From the NCBI GenBank assembly GCA_964580995.1, contig CAZOMV010000139.1, positions 1-11,468 on the forward strand: a stretch of DNA of 11,468 bases, in the 5' to 3' direction. Position numbers and translations under genes: made by a program. Positions 7,288-11,468 of the stretch are shown in pieces. The stretch's first letter is position 1. Each line of letters starts with the position of its first letter. A model generated the notes under the pieces. That model searched no databases. It was given only the letters and a program-made list of their open reading frames with translations, and had not been told where the DNA came from. Origin of the DNA: JAKJEP01 sp964580995. Lineage in GTDB: Bacteria; Planctomycetota; Phycisphaerae; Sedimentisphaerales; SM23-30.

Positions 7288-7764
7288 ATGCAATGCCAGC
7301 ATTGTAATAAACATGCGACCGTCCATTTGACTGAAATCATCAATGGAAAACGCATCGAAAAACATCTTTGCGAACAATGTGCGCAAAAAGAGGGGATCAC
7401 CATCAATAACCAGGGCGCCATTACCGAACTGATCAGCAACCTGGCGAATGTTCAGGAGGAGGTGCGGGAAATCAGCGAGCTTAGCTGCCCGCAGTGCCAA
7501 CTTTCCTGGCTGGAGTTCCGCAAGGGCGGCCTGCTGGGCTGTCCGTACGATTATAAAGCTTTCGAGACGCCGCTGGCCGCTATTATCGCCAGAACCCAGG
7601 AAGGGGCTACCAGCCACATCGGCAAGTTACCGAAGAATCCGAAAGGACCGATGGATAAGCAAATCAGCCTATTACGATTTCGGCAGGAACTGCAAGAGGC
7701 TCTCGATCATGAAGATTATGAAAACGCCGCCCGGCTCCGGGATAAAATCAGGAACCTTACGTAA
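7288..7764 (+). CDS. McsA-like zinc-finger/UVR protein, activator of McsB
   Basis: McsA proteins bind and stimulate the arginine kinase McsB; in Firmicutes the pair also controls CtsR. This 158-residue cytoplasmic protein has the family layout: C3-x2-C6 with C28-x2-C31 form a first zinc site, C67-x2-C70 and C85 belong to a second, and a UVR helix pair lies at 126-157 (FRQELQEALDHEDYENAARL). In the second site the expected last cysteine is replaced: the sequence is GCPYDY, so D88 or another residue would have to be the fourth ligand. The length is close to that of known McsA. Only a weak ribosome site (AGAG, nine bases before the ATG) is seen. The stop lies nine bases before mcsB, so the two are almost certainly co-transcribed. 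The alternative name is a generic UvrB/UvrC-motif protein, but the adjacent mcsB makes McsA the better call. Confidence 0.9.
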   Translation: MQCQHCNKHATVHLTEIINGKRIEKHLCEQCAQKEGITINNQGAITELISNLANVQEEVREISELSCPQCQLSWLEFRKGGLLGCPYDYKAFETPLAAIIARTQEGATSHIGKLPKNPKGPMDKQISLLRFRQELQEALDHEDYENAARLRDKIRNLT

Positions 7765-7773
7765 GCCTTCGAT

Positions 7774-8835
7774 ATGCAATTATCAGATATATATAATCAG
7801 GTAGGACCCTGGCTCGACCCAAAAGGACCACGGTGCGAGGTGGTCATTACCTCCCGGATTCGCCTGGCACGGAATATTGTCGGCTTCTATTTCCTCTCCC
7901 AGTCCACCCCCGAACAGCAAACCGAACTGCTCCATTTCGTCCGCGAGAAGATCATGGACACCGAGTTGGAAAAGGATATCTGGTTTGTCAATATGGATGA
8001 GATTTCGCCCCTTGAACGGCAGATGCTCACCGAACGGCACCTGATTTCCAAGCAATTGGCTGAGGATCAAGGTCCGCGCGGCGTGGTCCTGATGCAGGAT
8101 GAATCGCTGGCCATGATGATTAACGAGGAAGATCACCTCCGCATCCAGGCCATGTCCAGCGGCTTGCGGCTCCATGACCTCTACGAACGCATCAGCCGGA
8201 TCGACGATCTGCTGGAAAATCAGATGGAATTTGCCTTTTCACCCCAGTATGGCTATCTTACCGCCTGTCCCACCAATGTCGGCACCGGCATTCGCGTTTC
8301 GGTAATGCTCCATCTGCCCGCGTTGAAAATGACCAGTCAAATCGAAAAGGTTTTCCACGCGGCCCGTGACTTGCATGTAGCCGTTCGCGGCTTCTATGGC
8401 GAAGGCTCCGAACCCATCGGGGATCTCTTCCAGATCTCCAATCAGACCACGCTGGGTAAATCCGAAAATACCATTATCGAAGAGCTGATCCGCCAGGCCA
8501 TCGAACCGGTCGTCGAGTACGAACTCCGCGCCCGGAAAAAAATCCTCGACGAACGGCTCCCCGCCCTTGATGACAAAATCTATCGGGCTCTGGGGGTTTT
8601 GTCCCATGCCCGGCTTATCAGTTCCGAAGAAACCATGTACATGCTCAGCTATCTGCGGCTGGGCGTGCATCTCGAACGCATCAAAAATATCTCCCTGGAC
8701 ACCATCAACCGGCTTTTCTTCTTTACCCAGCCGGCTCACCTCCAGCACCTTTGCCGGAAAAAACTTGACACCCAGCAGCGTGACCAGGCCCGCGCCGACT
8801 TCATCCGCAAGGAACTCCATCTCTCTTACAATTGA
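7774..8835 (+). CDS. Protein arginine kinase McsB
   Basis: McsB transfers the gamma-phosphate of ATP to arginines of proteins; phospho-arginine marks them for ClpC-ClpP degradation in Gram-positive bacteria. All hallmarks of the phosphagen-kinase-related family are present in 353 residues: SRIRLARN (27-34) for nucleotide contacts, NEEDH (117-121), the ACPTNVGTG loop with the conserved cysteine C165, YGEGSE (208-213) and ISNQTTLGKSE (221-231). Near the C-terminus RDQARA (336-341) matches the RDxxRA phospho-arginine-binding motif known from Bacillus McsB, so allosteric self-control may be kept. No clear ribosome site precedes the ATG; translation is probably coupled to mcsA, nine bases upstream. 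No ctsR or clpC lies within the window, unlike the ctsR-mcsA-mcsB-clpC operon of Firmicutes, so the protease partner must be encoded elsewhere. The kinase appears intact. Confidence 0.96.
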   Translation: MQLSDIYNQVGPWLDPKGPRCEVVITSRIRLARNIVGFYFLSQSTPEQQTELLHFVREKIMDTELEKDIWFVNMDEISPLERQMLTERHLISKQLAEDQGPRGVVLMQDESLAMMINEEDHLRIQAMSSGLRLHDLYERISRIDDLLENQMEFAFSPQYGYLTACPTNVGTGIRVSVMLHLPALKMTSQIEKVFHAARDLHVAVRGFYGEGSEPIGDLFQISNQTTLGKSENTIIEELIRQAIEPVVEYELRARKKILDERLPALDDKIYRALGVLSHARLISSEETMYMLSYLRLGVHLERIKNISLDTINRLFFFTQPAHLQHLCRKKLDTQQRDQARADFIRKELHLSYN

Positions 8836-8903
8836 TACCCATATATTTTTCAACACACGCTTTTTCAAACACCAAACTCCGCCTCAAACGCTCTCGAATG
8901 TTT

Positions 8904-8941
8904 TTTTTAGATACTTATGGTAGAGTTTCTAAAAATTTTTT
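8904..8941 (+). terminator. AU-rich terminator-like hairpin after mcsB
   Basis: TTTTTAGA (8904-8911) pairs with TCTAAAAA (8928-8935), and a run of six T follows (8936-8941). The stem is eight pairs but AU-rich, with a 16-base loop that can shorten by TAC/GTA pairing. It lies about 70 bases past the mcsB stop. The T-run on the left also makes it terminator-like on the minus strand. Confidence 0.4.
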
Positions 8942-9026
8942 CATCGAAAGTATCCGCTTTGATTTTTCTTTTCTTTTTTTACGTCCAATATTGTTCTTGT
9001 TCCCTTTCTTTTTCGACGAACCGCGC

Positions 9027-9035
9027 TGGTATAAT
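9027..9035 (+). promoter_or_regulatory. Extended -10 promoter element for the TPR gene
   Basis: TGGTATAAT is a perfect TGn-TATAAT extended -10. No good -35 stands 16-18 bases upstream, which extended -10 promoters tolerate. Transcription would start near 9042 and give a leader of about 270 bases before the ATG at 9315, long enough to hold regulatory RNA. Confidence 0.5.
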
Positions 9036-9205
9036 TTATCTATCTTCTCCAATTGCTACCGTCTCAACCGCCCGTGACTCCTAAAATTTCAAAATGGCCA
9101 GAATATACCGTCTGCACCGTTTATCCGCAAAAAAATCCCACATTTCAGTGTCGCCAACCCCGCTCCATGCTTAAGGACTGACCCGTCCGCGACGATACCA
9201 GTAAA

Positions 9206-9267
9206 GCAGGACGAAGGATCGGGAAATCCTATTTCCTCTCTGTACGAGGAAGATTTCCTCTGCCTGC
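9206..9267 (+). ncRNA. Folded 5' leader, possible regulatory RNA
   Basis: Three nested stems can form. GCAGG (9206-9210) pairs with CCTGC (9263-9267). GGAAATC (9222-9228) pairs with GATTTCC (9252-9258). TTCCTC (9233-9238) pairs with GAGGAA (9246-9251) over the loop TCTGTAC. The inner two stems stack on the 3' side and are separated by a four-base bulge on the 5' side. I do not recognise a known riboswitch class. It ends ten bases before an AAGGAAG ribosome-binding-like site (9277-9283), so it could affect translation of what follows. Confidence 0.4.
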
Positions 9268-9288
9268 TAGAGATCGAAGGAAGAATAC

Positions 9289-9318
9289 GTGATTAATATG
9301 GGAGTTGAACTGCTATGA
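9289..9318 (+). promoter_or_regulatory. Possible 9-codon leader ORF overlapping the TPR start
   Basis: A frame starting with GTG at 9289 reads fMINMGVELL and ends in a TGA that overlaps the TPR start codon as ATGA (9315-9318). It has a good ribosome site, AAGGAAG at 9277-9283, stronger than the GGAG at 9301-9304 that serves the TPR gene. If translated, it would couple ribosomes into the TPR gene. Such a short frame can arise by chance. Confidence 0.25.
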
Positions 9319-11033
9319 GTTGCTTGCTGGAATTACTCGGAAAAGCTCTGGATACCACCCTGTTGGGATTGTTTTTTCCCAGACAGGACCAACAGAAACC
9401 CGACCCGCAAGAACCCGACCTGCAAGAACCCGACCCGCAAATCATCTCCACCGGTCTCGATAAATCCGCCATCCAGAAAAACAAAAAACTGCGGCTCGGC
9501 CTGCAATTCGCCCAGGAAGGCTGCATGGAAAAAGCCCAGGCCGTTTTCCGCGATATCCTCCAACACCAGCCCGGCCAGATCGAATCTTCGGTGGCCCTGG
9601 CGGCTATTCTCAGTGCCAATGGAGAACTGGATGCCGCTATCGAGATCCTCCAGCAGGCCCGTGGGCAGCACGAAAAAGATGTCCGAATCCTCTACTCTCT
9701 CGGCCACTGTTATGAACGGCAGGGAAAAGTGGACCAGGCCTTCGATTTCTATCAGCAGTCCACCCTCTGGCGGCCTTTTCTCCGCGAACCGTACCAGCGC
9801 CTGGCGGCCCTGCACCTTAGTCAATTTGATTACGAAAACAGCATCCGGCAATATCAGATCCTCCAGCGTGAATTCCCCGAAGACATCTGGATCTATCTGG
9901 TATTGGGCCAAATGTATCTCCACATCAAAGATTACCCCAACGCCGTCCTCCAGTTCGAAAAAGCACTGACCATCGAACCGGACAACTTCGAATTACACGA
10001 CGATGAGGTCGAATCCCTGGCCAAGAGCGGCCAATTCGAAGATGCCATCCAGCGGATGCACCAGCTCATCGAAACCCAGGGTGACTTTTCCGATTCCTAT
10101 GTCCGCCTGGCCGATCTGTACTGCCAGATCAATAACGATGACGCCGCCGTATCCAGTTACCACAAGGCCCTCGCCCTCCATCCCGGTTACCTGGAAGCCG
10201 CCGTCAAACTCGGCGCCCAGCACCTTCGCATGGGCCGTTTCTTCGATGCCGCCAAGAAATTCAATCAGGCCGTCGAAATTAACGACCAGTTGATCGTCGG
10301 CTATGTCGGCCTGGGAATCGCCCAGCAAAAAAACCGGCAGCTCGAAGAAGCCAAAGATACCCTGGAGCTGGCCCTGGCGCTCGAACCCAACAGCAATCTT
10401 CTCCTGACGGAGATGGTCCGTCTCCAGTTGAAACTGGCTCTCGCCCGGAAACACGGCGAACAGGCCTTTCCTCCGTATTCCTCGGAAAATACCTCCCAGA
10501 GTGAACTGGATGACCTCCTGGCCCTCCAGATCGAACGGCACCGCCAGGCCCTGCTCCATAACGGGGGGCAGGCTGACCTCCATTACCGCTATGCCATGCT
10601 CCTGCGCGGCAAAGGAAAAATTGAAAACGCGATCCACCATCTCCGGCAGGCCGTGCAGATCAATCCCTCCTTCCACAAAGCCACCCTGAAACTGGGGCTG
10701 GCCCTCCTGGAAGAAACGCAAACGGTCGAAGCCCTCGAGCTGCTGGCCAAATCCCTCGACATCGAAGATGAGTATATCCGTGTCCACTACAAGCTCGGCC
10801 TGATGTTCTGCGATAAAATCCAGTTTGCCCTCGCCGTCGAACATTTCCAGAACCACATCCCGGAAAACACCGACAATCCCAATATTCACGCCAACCTTAC
10901 CCTCGCCCTCCAGAATATGGGCCTCATCGACCGCGCCGCCGCCGCCTGGCGCAGCGTCTGCGAACTCGACCCCGCCAGTCCCATGGCCTTCCAGGCCCAG
11001 CGCTCCATCGTCTCCCTCAAAACCATCCGTTAA
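9315..11033 (+). CDS. Tetratricopeptide repeat (TPR) protein
   Basis: This 572-residue protein is almost entirely helical TPR units, a scaffold for protein-protein contacts; the binding partner is unknown. A hydrophobic-amphipathic N-terminus (1-22) is followed by a proline-rich linker with KPDPQ-EPDLQ-EPDPQ (28-42). One TPR array covers about 57-385 (for example LYSLGHCYERQGKVDQAFDFYQ at 126-147 and the AVLQFEKALTIEPDN unit near 210), then a charged break (386-400), then a second array (400-565). No catalytic motif, clear signal peptide or transmembrane helix is seen, so it is probably cytoplasmic or peripheral to the membrane. The start is fixed by an in-frame stop at 9306-9308 and by GGAG ten bases upstream. 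It follows mcsB on the same strand but after 479 bases with a terminator-like hairpin and its own -10 element, so it is probably a separate transcript. Codons mostly end in C. Confidence 0.9.
   Translation: MSCLLELLGKALDTTLLGLFFPRQDQQKPDPQEPDLQEPDPQIISTGLDKSAIQKNKKLRLGLQFAQEGCMEKAQAVFRDILQHQPGQIESSVALAAILSANGELDAAIEILQQARGQHEKDVRILYSLGHCYERQGKVDQAFDFYQQSTLWRPFLREPYQRLAALHLSQFDYENSIRQYQILQREFPEDIWIYLVLGQMYLHIKDYPNAVLQFEKALTIEPDNFELHDDEVESLAKSGQFEDAIQRMHQLIETQGDFSDSYVRLADLYCQINNDDAAVSSYHKALALHPGYLEAAVKLGAQHLRMGRFFDAAKKFNQAVEINDQLIVGYVGLGIAQQKNRQLEEAKDTLELALALEPNSNLLLTEMVRLQLKLALARKHGEQAFPPYSSENTSQSELDDLLALQIERHRQALLHNGGQADLHYRYAMLLRGKGKIENAIHHLRQAVQINPSFHKATLKLGLALLEETQTVEALELLAKSLDIEDEYIRVHYKLGLMFCDKIQFALAVEHFQNHIPENTDNPNIHANLTLALQNMGLIDRAAAAWRSVCELDPASPMAFQAQRSIVSLKTIR
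9396..9440 (+). repeat. Three tandem 15-bp units in the TPR gene
   Basis: Three in-frame 15-bp units (9396-9410, 9411-9425, 9426-9440) of the form (A/G)AACCCGACC(C/T)GCAA encode KPDPQ, EPDLQ and EPDPQ. Units differ by one or two bases. The proline/acidic linker they build separates the N-terminal hydrophobic segment from the TPR array; its length could vary by slippage. Confidence 0.8.
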
Positions 11034-11083
11034 GGGATCGGGACAAAATACATTGACGATTTTTCCGTTTTTGTGCCGATACC
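11034..11083 (+). repeat. Imperfect inverted repeat directly after the TPR stop
   Basis: ATCGG-G-ACAAAA (11037-11048) pairs with TTTTGT-G-CCGAT (11069-11080) with one G-G mismatch, and GG (11034-11035) can extend it to CC (11082-11083) past another mismatch. The loop is about 20 bases. It begins at the base after the stop codon, which suits a 3'-end structure, but no U-tract follows it. The remaining intergenic sequence to 11218 holds a perfect 10-bp palindrome, CGGCTAGCCG (11108-11117), and a weak CCCG/CGGG stem (11142-11158) followed by TTATTTTT, a possible terminator. Confidence 0.45.
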
Positions 11084-11218
11084 AATGGCATGGACATGGA
11101 AATAATGCGGCTAGCCGGTACGAATGAGTGGGGCAAGACCGCCCGGCCTGGCTGCGGGATTATTTTTGGAAAAGAAATACCTTTTTGAGAGTTGAGCGTG
11201 GAATTTAGGGACGTATAT

Positions 11219-11468
11219 ATGCTGTATGTGTGGCTGGGGATGCTGGTGGTGTTGAACGGGGTGTGGCTGGGGATGGTGTTGTTTGGGCTGCCGGGGAACT
11301 GGCTGATGGTGGTGGGGACGGTGCTGGTGGGGTGGTGGCGGTGGGAGGAGCGGCCGTTTGCGGCGGGGACGCTGGCGGCGCTGGGGGTGCTGGCGCTGGC
11401 GGGGGAGGTGATCGAATTCATGGCGGGGGTGACGGGGGCGCGGAAAGGGGGAGCGAAGCTGCGGGGTT
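11219..11468 (+). CDS. DUF456 family membrane protein (partial, 5' end)
   Basis: The reading frame stays open for 83 codons to the window end, so the C-terminal part is missing; family members have about 160 residues. The N-terminus is hydrophobic, with membrane segments at about 2-22, 26-40 and 47-65. The family signatures GLPGNWLM (23-30) and GEVIEF (62-67), followed by AGVTGARKGGAK (69-80), are visible. DUF456 proteins are small inner-membrane proteins of unknown function. The ATG at 11219 has AGGG (11207-11210) eight bases upstream. Codon use is extreme: of 65 codons with a choice, 61 end in G, while the TPR gene 186 bases upstream favours C. The identification rests on motif recall, since the whole gene is not visible. 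Confidence 0.8.
   Translation, partial: MLYVWLGMLVVLNGVWLGMVLFGLPGNWLMVVGTVLVGWWRWEERPFAAGTLAALGVLALAGEVIEFMAGVTGARKGGAKLRG

Larger units (their letters stand above)
8942..9314 (+). other. Gene-free leader region of the TPR gene
   Basis: The first part (about 8955-9016) is pyrimidine-rich with several T-runs. A promoter element at 9027-9035, a folded segment at 9206-9267 and a possible short leader ORF at 9289-9318 are listed separately. The remaining stretch 9036-9205 shows only a small CGTC-CGC-GACG hairpin (9184-9194). The frame at 8832-9077, which would begin with TTG on the mcsB stop, is probably not a gene. Confidence 0.5.

Noticed and set aside
8832..9077. An 81-codon frame starting with TTG on the mcsB stop
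   Set aside because: Its hydrophobic stretch comes from T-runs in AT-rich intergenic DNA, it contains the terminator-like hairpin and the -10 element, and its codon use is unlike the neighbours.
9333..10889. Long minus-strand frames within the TPR gene (9333-9923 and 9993-10889)
   Set aside because: They are antisense to a continuous, well-formed TPR protein and have no ribosome sites or recognisable domains.
11017..11421. A 134-codon minus-strand frame rich in Ser, Thr and Pro
   Set aside because: It is the reverse of the G-ending codons of the DUF456 gene, whose plus-strand product carries family motifs.

Overview
The window looks like a chromosome segment of a Planctomycetota bacterium, most likely of the class Phycisphaerae. 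This is an inference from three things: a huge secreted LamG/CotH/lamin-tail-domain protein with dockerin-like GDxxGDxxVD...WL motifs after its signal peptide, mcsA-mcsB without ctsR or clpC beside them, and gene-free DNA full of small hairpin and short-period repeats. No rRNA, tRNA, CRISPR array or transposase gene was seen.

Layout. Positions 1-1008 hold no convincing gene but several repeat families: GC-rich hairpins (15-149), 8- and 9-bp periodic arrays (183-277 and 482-513), four copies of an ATTCC(C/T)GC palindrome (586-939) and a double hairpin (870-914). A 6-kb minus-strand gene (7053 down to 1009) encodes the large extracellular protein. A 190-bp divergent region carries two near-consensus sigma70-type promoters, one for each direction. 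On the plus strand follow mcsA (zinc-finger/UVR protein) and mcsB (protein arginine kinase), 9 bp apart. A 479-bp gene-free stretch comes next, with an AU-rich terminator-like hairpin, an extended -10 promoter element, a folded leader and a possible 9-codon leader ORF. Then comes a 572-residue TPR protein (9315-11033), an imperfect inverted repeat, and the start of a DUF456 membrane protein (11219 onward) cut off by the window end.

How the genes relate. McsA and McsB are a known functional pair: McsA activates the arginine kinase McsB, which marks proteins with phospho-arginine for Clp proteolysis. The TPR gene lies on the same strand but seems to have its own promoter, so a functional link is only suggested. 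The CotH protein is transcribed away from mcsA and is probably an unrelated secreted or cell-surface protein. The DUF456 gene has strikingly G-ending codons, unlike the C-ending codons of the TPR gene just before it.
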